A DNA stretch of 64,000 nucleotides. Source: Elusimicrobia bacterium RIFOXYA2_FULL_47_53 (GTDB lineage: Bacteria > Elusimicrobiota > Endomicrobiia > Endomicrobiales > XYA2-FULL-47-53). The position numbers and the translations under genes are program-made. Shown here piece after piece: positions 1-9,114 of the stretch (within the stretch, counting starts at the first letter, position 1; every line of letters begins with the position of its first letter). Below the pieces are notes generated by a model that saw nothing but the letters and a program-made list of their open reading frames with translations, did no database searches and was not told where the DNA came from. The stretch lies in assembly GCA_001800315.1 (NCBI GenBank), contig MGVE01000008.1:254977-318976 (forward strand). Direction: 5' to 3'.

Positions 1-1410
1 CCGCTCGTCCTTATTATTGCCATGATAGCCTCAATCGTACTGGCTATTTTGATCGGGCGGCTCCTTACCGTAAATATTGTCATCCCCATCGCTATAGTAC
101 TTGGTCTTTTTGTCGGATTTTTAACATTTCAGAATCCGGAGAATGGATTAATTGTAATAATTTTTTCCATGCTTTTATCCCCGGAAATACCTATCGGCAC
201 CTTAGCCGGGCCCAACAATATGGCCAGCCGGGCTATCGGCATAAGAGTAGACGATGTTCTAATCATTGTAGTTTTTCTCGCCTGGCTTGCGCATACAGCG
301 ATAGATAAAAATTGGAAAGGGTTTGTCAGAACGCCATTTAACAACATACTATTGTTTATGACAACCCTTTACATAGTCAGCACGGCAATCGGCATAATCA
401 ACGGAAATGTCAACTTGGCCAGGGGCATATTATTTGGACTGAAATATATTGAGTATCTGATTATTTACTGGCTGGTTGTAAATGTTTCGTCAAAGGCTTC
501 GCTGCCGAAATATCTCTATGCCGGGCTGATAACATTCATTATTGTAATGATACACTCCTATTCGCTTTTCGGGTCAGTCAACAGGGTTTACGCGCCGTTT
601 GATTCCCAGGCGGGAGGGGAGCCGGCAACACTCGGAGGATATTATTTAATAATATACGCGATATTATTCTCTTTGATCCTTCACGCGAAATCAACACCGG
701 TTCGCGTCGCTATTATCAGCCTTATTCTCATCTCAATGCCGACTTTCATGAAAACACTGTCAAGAGCCTCATTCCTTGGGTTTGTTCCAATGGTGCTCAG
801 CATGCTGTTATTGACAAGGAAAAGGAAGATATTGTTCGGGCTGATACTGTTGACGGGCGTCCTGCTCATGCCGATACTTTTCCAGAGTTATTACACCGAA
901 TTGATAGACCGCGTTAAATACACTTTTACCGGCGCCCACATGCAGGGTTATCAGACACTGAAACTCGCGGGAGCAAAAATAGAAGATCAATCCGCGCTTG
1001 AAAGAGTTCTCAGCTGGGAAAGAACCGTAAATGTCTATTTTCTGAAAAATGCGCGCACCATGCTCATAGGCAACGGCATTACAGGCATCAGGTTCACTGA
1101 AGGCCAGTTCTTTCTTCTGCTTGGCGAACTGGGCCTTCTGGGCGTGATAACTTTTTACTGGATGCAAATCAAGATCATGTTATCCAGCTATAAATTATAC
1201 CTTACATCTGATGAACCTATCACACAGAGCCTGGCTTTGGGCATGATAGCTGTTTTTGTGGGGCTTACTTTTCAGTCTCTGACGACAAACACATTTATTA
1301 TTGTCAGAATAATGGAGCCTTTCTGGTTTCTTGTCGCGATCGTAGCTTTCCTCATTGAACAAAACAAAGACGCGCGCGCTCAACAGCAAACTGTCATTAA
1401 AACCGTTTAA
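1..1410 (+). CDS. O-antigen ligase/polymerase family membrane protein (5' end may lie outside the window)
   Basis: This is a polytopic inner-membrane protein of the Wzy/WaaL (O-antigen ligase) superfamily, which polymerises or transfers undecaprenyl-linked glycans on the periplasmic face. The product is almost entirely hydrophobic helices, with one large polar loop around residues 295-345 before the last helices, which is the usual layout of this superfamily. The first ATG is at 22, but the frame is open to base 1 and the bases before the ATG encode part of the same hydrophobic helix, so the true start is probably upstream. It heads a dense + strand run of polysaccharide genes, followed after 23 bases by a methyltransferase gene. 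Ligase and polymerase cannot be told apart from sequence alone. Confidence 0.8.
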   Translation, partial: PLVLIIAMIASIVLAILIGRLLTVNIVIPIAIVLGLFVGFLTFQNPENGLIVIIFSMLLSPEIPIGTLAGPNNMASRAIGIRVDDVLIIVVFLAWLAHTAIDKNWKGFVRTPFNNILLFMTTLYIVSTAIGIINGNVNLARGILFGLKYIEYLIIYWLVVNVSSKASLPKYLYAGLITFIIVMIHSYSLFGSVNRVYAPFDSQAGGEPATLGGYYLIIYAILFSLILHAKSTPVRVAIISLILISMPTFMKTLSRASFLGFVPMVLSMLLLTRKRKILFGLILLTGVLLMPILFQSYYTELIDRVKYTFTGAHMQGYQTLKLAGAKIEDQSALERVLSWERTVNVYFLKNARTMLIGNGITGIRFTEGQFFLLLGELGLLGVITFYWMQIKIMLSSYKLYLTSDEPITQSLALGMIAVFVGLTFQSLTTNTFIIVRIMEPFWFLVAIVAFLIEQNKDARAQQQTVIKTV

Positions 1411-1433
1411 AGGCAAAATATAAGGAGATATCT

Positions 1434-2093
1434 TTGAAGTATTTACGCGACCTGACTGCCGCGGCGCTGAAAAGATTTGACGCCCTGTCGGGCACAAGCT
1501 TAAAACCGGCGGTTGGCGGCATTTACAGATGGCTGTTGAAGTTATCCTCGTTAGTGAGGAGAAGAACCGATCCCGCGATTATCAGAACGCTTTGTTTCCT
1601 GAAAATATACAAACCAAAAGAATTGAAATTGAATCTCGGATGCGGGACCAAACATTTCAAAGGATACCTTAATGTTGATATCTGGATAACACAGGCTACT
1701 GATGTCATTTCAGACATAACCAGGCTGCCCTGGCCCGACGGCTCAGCGCAAATTATTGAAGCTTATCATGTAATAGAACATATTTCTCACACGAGAATCT
1801 CCGCCGTGCTTAAGGAGTGGAACCGGGTATTGGCTAAAAACGGCCAGCTTATACTTGAAATGCCGCATTTTGACAACGCGATAAAAGAATATTTCAACGG
1901 AAACGAAGAGCGCCTTATGAATGTTTTCGGGAGACAGAGGTGCCCCGGCGACACGCATCTTTTCGGTTACAATCCGCAGCGTTTGGTAAGGATTCTTGAA
2001 AACGCCGGATTTACCGGTTTTACCGAGGAACAGCCCACGGGAACTCAAATAACCCAGGAACCCTGCTTCAGGCTCAAGTGCGCGAAAAAATGA
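1434..2093 (+). CDS. Class I SAM-dependent methyltransferase
   Basis: The product is 219 residues. It has a SAM-binding motif I (LNLGCGTKHFKGYLNVD, about residues 66-82) and a Methyltransf_11-type HVIEHIS motif about 30 residues later. The start is TTG at 1434, chosen because AAGGAG lies at 1422-1427 with good spacing. The first 60 residues are basic and poorly conserved, with no clear membrane anchor. It sits between the polymerase-like gene and a second methyltransferase, so a role in methylating a glycan or sugar precursor is inferred from context. The substrate is unknown. Confidence 0.8.
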   Translation: MKYLRDLTAAALKRFDALSGTSLKPAVGGIYRWLLKLSSLVRRRTDPAIIRTLCFLKIYKPKELKLNLGCGTKHFKGYLNVDIWITQATDVISDITRLPWPDGSAQIIEAYHVIEHISHTRISAVLKEWNRVLAKNGQLILEMPHFDNAIKEYFNGNEERLMNVFGRQRCPGDTHLFGYNPQRLVRILENAGFTGFTEEQPTGTQITQEPCFRLKCAKK

Positions 2094-2112
2094 TTACTGA
2101 GAGGCTTAAACT

Positions 2113-2796
2113 ATGTGTAACCAGGCTTGCGTAGACTTTATTAAGAAAAGCTTAAACCAGGGCAATGTCAGGGGGAAATCTGTTATTGAGGTGGGGGCAT
2201 TGAATGTTAACGGCTCGGCAAGAGCTTACATTGAGACCCTGTCACCGGCTAAATATATTGGCGTTGACATAGAGAAAGGCCCGGGAGTGGACGAGGTATG
2301 CGACGCGGAGCAGCTTCTTGAGCGCTTCAACAATGAATCCTTTGATATTTTAATTTCAACGGAAGTCATTGAACATGTTAAGGATTGGAAGCTCGTATTG
2401 CATAATTTTAAAAACATTTTAAAACCTGGCGGCATGATCGTTATAACAACAAGGTCTTTCGGCTATCCTTATCACGGCTATCCTTACGATTATTGGCGGT
2501 TTGAAACTTCGGATTTTGAAAGTATTTTTTCCGACTTTAAGATTCAGAGCGTGGAAAAAGATTTATCTAAGCCCGGGGCCTTTATCGCTGCGGTCAAACC
2601 GGATAATTTCATTGAAACCGCGCTGTCCGGTTATCGCCTCTTTTCAATGATCTGCAACGATAGAGTTGTAGGCATATCCGCCGGGGATATCGTTAAATTT
2701 AAAATCCTGCGCGGCATTACAATATTGGCCTCAAAACTAATCCCGGGGGCGTTAAAACCTGTGATAAAGAAGTATATATTAAGGCGCGGAGCATAA
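2113..2796 (+). CDS. Class I SAM-dependent methyltransferase
   Basis: The product is 227 residues of the Methyltransf_11/23 type. Motif I is VIEVGALNVNG (residues about 24-34), an acidic loop VDIEKG follows, and STEVIEHV marks motif II. An aromatic stretch with PYHGYPYDYWRF about residues 121-132 resembles the substrate region of methyltransferases found in glycan clusters. It begins 19 bases after the preceding methyltransferase gene and is followed by the CDP-alcohol phosphatidyltransferase-like gene. A glycan or lipid-linked-intermediate substrate is inferred from context only. Confidence 0.8.
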   Translation: MCNQACVDFIKKSLNQGNVRGKSVIEVGALNVNGSARAYIETLSPAKYIGVDIEKGPGVDEVCDAEQLLERFNNESFDILISTEVIEHVKDWKLVLHNFKNILKPGGMIVITTRSFGYPYHGYPYDYWRFETSDFESIFSDFKIQSVEKDLSKPGAFIAAVKPDNFIETALSGYRLFSMICNDRVVGISAGDIVKFKILRGITILASKLIPGALKPVIKKYILRRGA

Positions 2797-2821
2797 GGCA
2801 ACTCAGCGGGAGCCATTCTAT

Positions 2822-3616
2822 ATGACGGAGCATTATTCTTTACAGCAAATCAAACAATCCTTCACTCAGAAAATAATTTGGGAAAAGCAGTTCCCCGTCA
2901 GTTATTATTTATTCAGGCCGGTATCGTTCTACGCGGCATACCTGATATTACGGATTACTCATTCCCCGAGCAGAGTTGCTTTTGCCGGCTTGTTTATCGG
3001 GATGACGGGCAATATTTCTTTTCTGTTCATGGACAAACTCGGCATATTTGCCGGCATAGTATTGTTAATGCTCTGCGCCCTCTCGGACGCTGTTGACGGC
3101 AATATCGCAAGAACCACAAAAAATGTAACCTATTACGGAAAATATCTTGACAGTGTCCTGGGCGCGGTGGCAGAGGGGAGCTTCCCGTTTTTCCTCGGCG
3201 CCGGGCTCTACCTTTATAACACCAATTCAATTTATCTTAATCCGTTAGCCCTGCCTGACAGCGAAATAAAGTTCCTCATGCTGCTTTGTGGTTCAGTCAT
3301 CATGGGGGGGATAGTATTTTCAAACAAGATCGCCGAAACCTATGATTATCAGCGCATACAAAAGGAAAAAGACAGCAATGGATTTAAGCATGAGATCAAC
3401 GCGCAGATCGGAACATCTACTTTCAGCGGGAACATATTCTATTTAGTTTTTGTTAATCTGCACGCCTTTAATCTTCAGCTTCTTTTCCTGCTTATTTGCG
3501 CCCTTTTAAACATTGTTGATGTTTTTATGTTTGTGTTCGCTTCTTATTACTTATTCAGGATTATATTCAATTTGACATTTTATACCCATAGGGCGGGCGC
3601 CAGGTTGAACAAATAA
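2822..3616 (+). CDS. CDP-alcohol phosphatidyltransferase family protein with a substituted active-site residue
   Basis: This is a 264-residue integral membrane protein with the CDP-alcohol phosphotransferase signature. D89, D92, G93, A96, R97, G106 and D110 are all in place. The fourth aspartate of the family motif DxxDGxxAR(8)GxxxDxxxD, expected at residue 114, is a glycine. In characterised members that last Asp is the proposed catalytic base, so the protein may be inactive, use another acid (E118 is near), or bind substrate without turnover. Several hydrophobic helices follow. It lies one base upstream of the flippase gene, so a polyol-phosphate or lipid step in the glycan pathway is plausible. 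Confidence 0.75.
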   Translation: MTEHYSLQQIKQSFTQKIIWEKQFPVSYYLFRPVSFYAAYLILRITHSPSRVAFAGLFIGMTGNISFLFMDKLGIFAGIVLLMLCALSDAVDGNIARTTKNVTYYGKYLDSVLGAVAEGSFPFFLGAGLYLYNTNSIYLNPLALPDSEIKFLMLLCGSVIMGGIVFSNKIAETYDYQRIQKEKDSNGFKHEINAQIGTSTFSGNIFYLVFVNLHAFNLQLLFLLICALLNIVDVFMFVFASYYLFRIIFNLTFYTHRAGARLNK

Positions 3617-3617
3617 C

Positions 3618-4961
3618 ATGCGACTTCAAATAATAGACAAAATAAGGAATTATTTTTCTAAACAGAGTTCATTAAAGCAGCAAACCTCAAGAAATGTATT
3701 CTGGGCTTTTTCCGGAACAAGCCTACTTCAACTTTCAAATTTAGCCGCGTCAGTGATAGTCGCGAGATACATAGGGCAGAATTCCTTCGGAGCGCTCGGT
3801 GTCTTAAATACCACTCTTTCAATGTTTGTCGGTTTTGCCGGATTGAGCATGGGGGTGACCGCGACAAAGCATGTCGCTGAGTTTCGCAACAGCGATCCTG
3901 CCAGAGCGGGAAAAATAATCGGGCTTTCTCATGTAGTTTCGCTGATAACCGGCGCCGTAATAGCATCCCTGGTTTTTATATTCGCCCCCGCCATCGCTTC
4001 CAAAGCGCTCAATGCGCCCGCATTAAGCAATCTTTTAAGGCTTGCCTGTGTCATCCTGTTAACCAACGCGTTTAACGGCTCTATTTCGGGAGCCCTGGTC
4101 GGGCTTGAGGCTTTTAAGAAAATCGCCAAGCTGAATTTAGTTTTGTCTCTGGTGAATTTTATATTTGTTTTTATCGGGGTAAATCTCCTCGGATTGACAG
4201 GCGTTATCTTTGCGATGATAGCTTCCGCCTTTTTGTCCTTGAGCGCGAATTACCTTATTCTGAGGAAACTGGCAGCGCAGAACAATATCAAAATTCAGTA
4301 TACGGGCCTCAAAAGCGAACTGCCAATCCTGTGGAATTTTTCCATACCCGCGTTGCTTTCCACATCAATAGCAACGCCTGTCATGTGGTTATCTCTTACA
4401 TTCCTGGTTAACAAACCGGGAGGATACGGTGAAATGGGAATTTTTAACGCGGCATTTCAATGGAGAACTTTTATTCTGTTTATTCCCAATATTATTAATC
4501 AGGCATCTTTACCGATCTTCTCAAACCTGTACGGGAACAAAAACTATGCCGCCCACTCAAAACTGGTGACATATAATCTTCTGGTTATTTGTTTGTTTTC
4601 TTTTCTGGTATGGGGAATAATATCTATTTTTTCAAAACAAATAATGTCCATTTACGGGCCGGGTTTTGCAAACGGTTCAATGACGATGATACTGCTGACC
4701 GCGGCGACAGTTTTTCATGTCTCATCGGGGGTAATCGGGCAATATATGTTCAGTACTTCTAAAATTTGGCATATCTTCACGGTAAATTCCATCTGGGCCG
4801 TAATTCTGATTATTTCATCCTACTATCTCACCTCAAAAGGTTCCGTCGGATTAGCGTTAGCCTACCTGATTTCATACGGCGCGTTGACAGCGTGCGTCGC
4901 CTATTACACATTTATTTTGAAAAGAAACGAATTTTTCGCAAAAGGAGCGCGGCCAGTATGA
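3618..4961 (+). CDS. Polysaccharide (Wzx-like) flippase, MATE/MOP superfamily
   Basis: The product is a 447-residue polytopic protein with roughly 12-14 hydrophobic helices. Its N-terminal helix region (FWAFSGTSLLQLSNLAASV, near residue 28) is typical of Polysacc_synt / O-antigen flippases. It would translocate the undecaprenyl-PP-linked repeat unit across the inner membrane. It starts one base after the upstream stop and ends in an ATGA overlap with the FkbM methyltransferase, so the two are translationally coupled. Presence of a flippase together with a polymerase-like protein and a WecA-type transferase supports a Wzx/Wzy-dependent pathway. Confidence 0.85.
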   Translation: MRLQIIDKIRNYFSKQSSLKQQTSRNVFWAFSGTSLLQLSNLAASVIVARYIGQNSFGALGVLNTTLSMFVGFAGLSMGVTATKHVAEFRNSDPARAGKIIGLSHVVSLITGAVIASLVFIFAPAIASKALNAPALSNLLRLACVILLTNAFNGSISGALVGLEAFKKIAKLNLVLSLVNFIFVFIGVNLLGLTGVIFAMIASAFLSLSANYLILRKLAAQNNIKIQYTGLKSELPILWNFSIPALLSTSIATPVMWLSLTFLVNKPGGYGEMGIFNAAFQWRTFILFIPNIINQASLPIFSNLYGNKNYAAHSKLVTYNLLVICLFSFLVWGIISIFSKQIMSIYGPGFANGSMTMILLTAATVFHVSSGVIGQYMFSTSKIWHIFTVNSIWAVILIISSYYLTSKGSVGLALAYLISYGALTACVAYYTFILKRNEFFAKGARPV

Positions 4962-5638
4962 TTAAAGCGATTGCCAGGTCAATTTTAAGCTCATTAGGTT
5001 ACGAAATCAGGAAGAAATATGAAAGGGGGTTTTATGCTCCCTACCTTGCTAAGCTTTGCAGCCCTAAAACCGTTATTGATGTCGGCATAGGAAACGGCAC
5101 TCATGAACTCTACAAGGCGTTCCCGAGAGCTAAATTTGTTTTAATTGAGCCTCTGACGGAGTTTCAGGACAGCATCAAAAAGATATTGAGCTCCTATAAC
5201 GCCATGGTTTACTATAAGGCGCTCGGGAGGCAAAGCGGGCAGATGGAAATAGAAGTAAATACTGCCGACCCGTTATTATCGTCTTTTAACAAAAGGCCGG
5301 GACAGGCAGCGGCGTCTTATAAGAAACAAATTGAAGTTACGACTTTAAATCAGATTTTTAAAGATAACAGCCAATTTGATGAACCGATACTTCTGAAAAT
5401 TGATACTGAGGGCCACGAACTGGAGGTGCTTGCGGGCGCTTCCGAAGTATTAAACCGGATAGACACCGTAATTCTTGAAGTCTCAATTCGCAAGAGGTTT
5501 GAAAATAGCTATGATTTCGCGGAGATAATAAATTTCATGCACAGCCATGGCTTTAAGGTTTTTGATTTTCTTACTATATGCTACGAGAAAGATGTGCCCG
5601 GAGCAAATCTGACGGATATAGTATTTAAAAGAAAGTAA
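4958..5638 (+). CDS. FkbM family methyltransferase
   Basis: The product is 226 residues. It has a SAM motif (VIDVGIGNGTHELYKAFP) and the FkbM signature LLKIDTEGHELEVLAGA. A longer open frame extends upstream to 4766, but that part overlaps the flippase gene. The start at 4958 is preferred because it gives an ATGA overlap with the flippase stop and has AAAGGAG about 12 bases upstream. FkbM enzymes typically O-methylate sugars or polyketides; here methylation of a glycan residue is inferred from context. Confidence 0.85.
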   Translation: MIKAIARSILSSLGYEIRKKYERGFYAPYLAKLCSPKTVIDVGIGNGTHELYKAFPRAKFVLIEPLTEFQDSIKKILSSYNAMVYYKALGRQSGQMEIEVNTADPLLSSFNKRPGQAAASYKKQIEVTTLNQIFKDNSQFDEPILLKIDTEGHELEVLAGASEVLNRIDTVILEVSIRKRFENSYDFAEIINFMHSHGFKVFDFLTICYEKDVPGANLTDIVFKRK

Positions 5639-5643
5639 TATTT

Positions 5644-6846
5644 GTGCTGTTTTCGCGCGCAAGCCGCTTAACGGTTAAAACGCCGGTTGCGGCAAAGCTT
5701 GAACCGCGTCACGCGGAAACCAACGGGTTTAAAATGCCGGATAAAAAACAATGCAAAATATTTTATTTTCTTCATGACCTGGCGCCCTTCGGGGCCCAGA
5801 GAGCGGTTCTTTACGCCGTTAAGAATATTGATAAGGCGGCCTTTTCTGTTTTTGTATGCAGTTTGTGGCACGAAGAGACGATGAAAGCCGATTTTGAGAA
5901 CGCCGGCGCAAAAGTTGTGCTCCTGCGCGCAAAAAGATTTTTTGACATTTTCGCGTGGCTGCGCCTTGTCACAACGCTTAAACGGCTGCGGCCGGACATA
6001 ATTCATACAACCATACCGGAACTCGGCGTAATTGTAAGATTTTTGAAATTTATCCTTCCCGGAACAAAGATCGTTCACACTTTCCAAAACCCGTTGTCCT
6101 CGGAAACCTCTTTCTGGCGGTCCCTCAACGCTAAAACCATCGGGCTATGCGACTTCGTTACATTCGCGTCTTTAGGGATCGTCACTGAAGTTTTGGATGC
6201 CGCGCCGGTTATAAAAAGTAAATACGCTGTAATTCAGAACTCGGTTACTCTAAACGAGCACTCAGGCCAAAAATCCGATATCAGAAAAGAATTCAAAATA
6301 GACGCTTCAGCCAGGCTTCTGGTATGCAACGGAAGGCTAACCAGGCAAAAAGGCCAGGAATTTTTAATTGACGCCCTGAATATTCTGGCAGACAAAGGCT
6401 TAAACCTGAAATTAATGCTTGTCGGCGATGGGGACCAGCTTGATTACTTCAAACAAAGAACCGTAAATCTCGGATTAACCGATTCTGTTATCTTTGCGGG
6501 AAGAAGGATGGACATACCTTCAATACTGCAGGCAGCCGATATTTACGCCGCCGCTTCAAGATGGGAATCTTTTAATATTGCTCTCGGAGAAGCTATGCTC
6601 GCGGGCCTGCCCTGCGTCGCGTCGGATATTCCCGGTCATAAAGACCTGGCTGAGAATCACAAAACGGCGATACTGGTTAAAGCGGAAAACTCAGCCGATA
6701 CCGCCGCCGCGATAGAATGGATTCTTGAACACGCGGAGGAATCAAAAACTATCGCGGAAACAGCAAAAAAAAGAGTCGCGGAAGAATTTACTCCGGAAAA
6801 AATGGGCAGAAAATATCAGGATCTATATTTGAGCCTGTGCAAATGA
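5644..6846 (+). CDS. Glycosyltransferase family 4 (GT-B)
   Basis: The product is 400 residues if translation starts at GTG 5644; ATG 5734 would give 370 residues and start nearer the first beta strand (KIFYFLHDL). Neither start has a clear ribosome-binding site. The GT4 C-terminal nucleotide-sugar domain is evident from RLTRQKGQEFLIDAL, VGDG and the ESFNIALGEAMLAG motif (the EX7E-type motif), followed by LPCVASDIPG. It is predicted to be a retaining cytoplasmic glycosyltransferase adding a sugar to the lipid-linked repeat unit. Donor and acceptor cannot be read from sequence. Confidence 0.85.
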   Translation: MLFSRASRLTVKTPVAAKLEPRHAETNGFKMPDKKQCKIFYFLHDLAPFGAQRAVLYAVKNIDKAAFSVFVCSLWHEETMKADFENAGAKVVLLRAKRFFDIFAWLRLVTTLKRLRPDIIHTTIPELGVIVRFLKFILPGTKIVHTFQNPLSSETSFWRSLNAKTIGLCDFVTFASLGIVTEVLDAAPVIKSKYAVIQNSVTLNEHSGQKSDIRKEFKIDASARLLVCNGRLTRQKGQEFLIDALNILADKGLNLKLMLVGDGDQLDYFKQRTVNLGLTDSVIFAGRRMDIPSILQAADIYAAASRWESFNIALGEAMLAGLPCVASDIPGHKDLAENHKTAILVKAENSADTAAAIEWILEHAEESKTIAETAKKRVAEEFTPEKMGRKYQDLYLSLCK

Positions 6847-6894
6847 ACAGAAAGCCGCGCCTGCGCGGCAGATAAGTTTTTCAGCAAGGATAAT

Positions 6895-9114
6895 ATGCCA
6901 AAGAAAATATTTTATGTCGTGGCAAACGGCTTTTTCGGCGGAGGGGAAAGGGTATTCCTTCAGCTTGCCGCGAAACTTGACAAGAATGAATTTGAGCCGA
7001 TTTTTATATGCGGCGGCAGCGCCCCCTTGTTGTCCGCGTTAAAAACTCAGGGTTTGAGAACAATAAGCGCCGATTTCGGCAGACAGTTCAACCCCGGCAT
7101 CATTTTTCACCTGCTAAAAATATTGCGGAGGGAATCGCCGGATGTAATTCACGCTCAGGGCGCCAGGGTATGCTTCTACTTAAGAATAGCTTCTTTTCTG
7201 GCCTGGCGGCGCGCTTCAAGGCCGGTTATTATTTCAACGGTTGCCGCTCCGGTTGAAGAATATGATGTCCATCAGTTCAGGAAGATTATTTATACATTTT
7301 TAGATAAACTCACTGAAAAAATTGACGATCATTTTATCGCGGTGACAGAATCCATAAAAAACGGTATTTTGCGGGTGCATAAAATATCTCCCGATAAAAT
7401 TTCGGTCATTCACAACGGCATTGAGCTGGATCACTTTTCGCCGGAGAAAACAGACAGCGAAACATTTAGAAAAGAGTTAAACATTGACTCCTCGGTAAAA
7501 CTCATTGTTTCCATCGGAAGGCTTTCAAATGTCAAAGGCTTTGAATATTTAATTGAGGCCGCGAAACTTATCTTTAAGGAAAACCCCGAGGCTAACCTTA
7601 AGTTCGCGATCGCGGGAGAGGGAGAACTGCGGCAGGAGCTTGAAACAAAAATCAGAGAGAGCCGGCTGCAGGGCAAAGTGATACTCCTGGGCCACAGAAC
7701 CGACACAAATATGATACTCGCGGCATCCGACATATTTGTTTTGCCGTCAATACGCGAAGGTTTCCCCATGTGCCTGCTTGAGGCCATGGCAATGAAAAAG
7801 GCAATAATTTCGTCGGATTTCGCGGGAGTTAACGAAATTTTGGCTGACTATTCGGACGGGCTTGTAATACCGGCAAAAAACATCCCGGCCCTGAAGGATG
7901 CGATCAATAAACTTTTAAATAACACGGCGCTGGCCGCTGAATTATCTGCCGGCGCGCACAGAAAAGTTTCAGAGTCATTCGGCATAAACAAAACAATCGC
8001 GCTGCACATTGACGCCTATAACCGCTGCCTTTTTAAAAAATTTACCCCGATAAAAAAAATTCTTATAATTAATGTCTCTGGGATCGGCGATTTTGTGGAA
8101 TCCGCGCGGGCCATTCAGTCAATTATCAGCAAATTTCCGCATTCAAAGATTGACCTGCTGGTCTCGTCAAAAGTTTTTGATTACGCGAAGGATTTCCCGC
8201 GCGTCAACAAAGTATTTTCATTCCCGGTCGCGCGCGCTAAAGGCTATCCGGAATTCAGCTTCAAAATATATTTTTCGCTGGCAGGGCTATTGTTAAAACT
8301 GAGAGCCGCTAAATATGACCTTGCGGCTAACCTCTTTGAGATAACCACGGTTGGCGGAATGCTGAGGATGTTCCTGCTATTTTTGGTGATTAACCCTAAA
8401 AAAAGTGCCGGAAGAAACACGGACGGCAGAGGATTTTTCTTCAGCAGGCAGGTTGCGGAAAACAGCGGCGAGGCGCGCAACCGGGTATACTATTTTGATA
8501 AAATTTCAGAAGTAATAACGGGAGATAAAGCAATACGGGATTTCAAACTGTTTTACAGCGACGCGGACAAGGATCAGGTTGAAAAACTTCTGCAAAACTG
8601 GGGCATCGGCCCGGCGGATAAGCTGGTCCTGCTTAATCCCGGTTCCGACAGGCCTTCAAGGAGATGGAGTTCGGATAACTTCGCGCTCACAGCTGACCAG
8701 CTCGCGCGCGAGTATTCCACAAAAACTATAATATTAGGCAGTAAGAATGAAAAAGACTTATCCGATTCAATCGCGGGTAAAATGCATGCCCCGGTTTTCT
8801 CATCGGCCGGACTTATCAGTATCGGGCAGTTGGTGTGCCTGATCTCTAAAGCCAGGCTTTTGCTGACAACAGACAGCGCGGCGATGCATATGGCGGGATT
8901 ATTGAATGTGCCTCTGGTTGCCCTTATGGGCCCCGGCTCGCCGGAGCGTAATACTCCCTATGGGACTAATTCAAAAATGGCTATACTCCACAAAGAAGTC
9001 GGATGCAACCCTTGTTTTTACTGGGATTGCCCTAAACAGGACTTTATGAAATGCATGAATATAATAACACCTCAAGAGGTGCTGTCTGAGGTTGAAAAAT
9101 TTAACACCTTATGA
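6895..9114 (+). CDS. Fused glycosyltransferase: GT4 domain + GT9 (heptosyltransferase-like) domain
   Basis: The product is 739 residues in one uninterrupted frame. Residues about 1-375 form a complete GT4 enzyme (GGGERVF near the N-terminus, VSIGRLSNVKGFEYL, AGEGELR, PSIREGFPMCLLEAMAM). Residues about 385-739 form a GT9/heptosyltransferase-like domain (KKILIINVSGIGDFVE, LLNPGSDRPSRRW, TTDSAAMHMAG, VALMGPGSPERN). The end carries a Cys cluster CNPCFYWDCPKQDF. The two catalytic domains are joined by only a few residues. It overlaps the next GT4 gene by an ATGA. It probably makes two consecutive linkages in the same oligosaccharide, perhaps lipid A core or an O-unit. Confidence 0.88.
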   Translation: MPKKIFYVVANGFFGGGERVFLQLAAKLDKNEFEPIFICGGSAPLLSALKTQGLRTISADFGRQFNPGIIFHLLKILRRESPDVIHAQGARVCFYLRIASFLAWRRASRPVIISTVAAPVEEYDVHQFRKIIYTFLDKLTEKIDDHFIAVTESIKNGILRVHKISPDKISVIHNGIELDHFSPEKTDSETFRKELNIDSSVKLIVSIGRLSNVKGFEYLIEAAKLIFKENPEANLKFAIAGEGELRQELETKIRESRLQGKVILLGHRTDTNMILAASDIFVLPSIREGFPMCLLEAMAMKKAIISSDFAGVNEILADYSDGLVIPAKNIPALKDAINKLLNNTALAAELSAGAHRKVSESFGINKTIALHIDAYNRCLFKKFTPIKKILIINVSGIGDFVESARAIQSIISKFPHSKIDLLVSSKVFDYAKDFPRVNKVFSFPVARAKGYPEFSFKIYFSLAGLLLKLRAAKYDLAANLFEITTVGGMLRMFLLFLVINPKKSAGRNTDGRGFFFSRQVAENSGEARNRVYYFDKISEVITGDKAIRDFKLFYSDADKDQVEKLLQNWGIGPADKLVLLNPGSDRPSRRWSSDNFALTADQLAREYSTKTIILGSKNEKDLSDSIAGKMHAPVFSSAGLISIGQLVCLISKARLLLTTDSAAMHMAGLLNVPLVALMGPGSPERNTPYGTNSKMAILHKEVGCNPCFYWDCPKQDFMKCMNIITPQEVLSEVEKFNTL

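Noticed and set aside
4766-4957. Longer FkbM methyltransferase start
   Set aside because: This part overlaps the flippase coding region and is not family-like; 4958 gives an ATGA overlap and has a ribosome-binding site.
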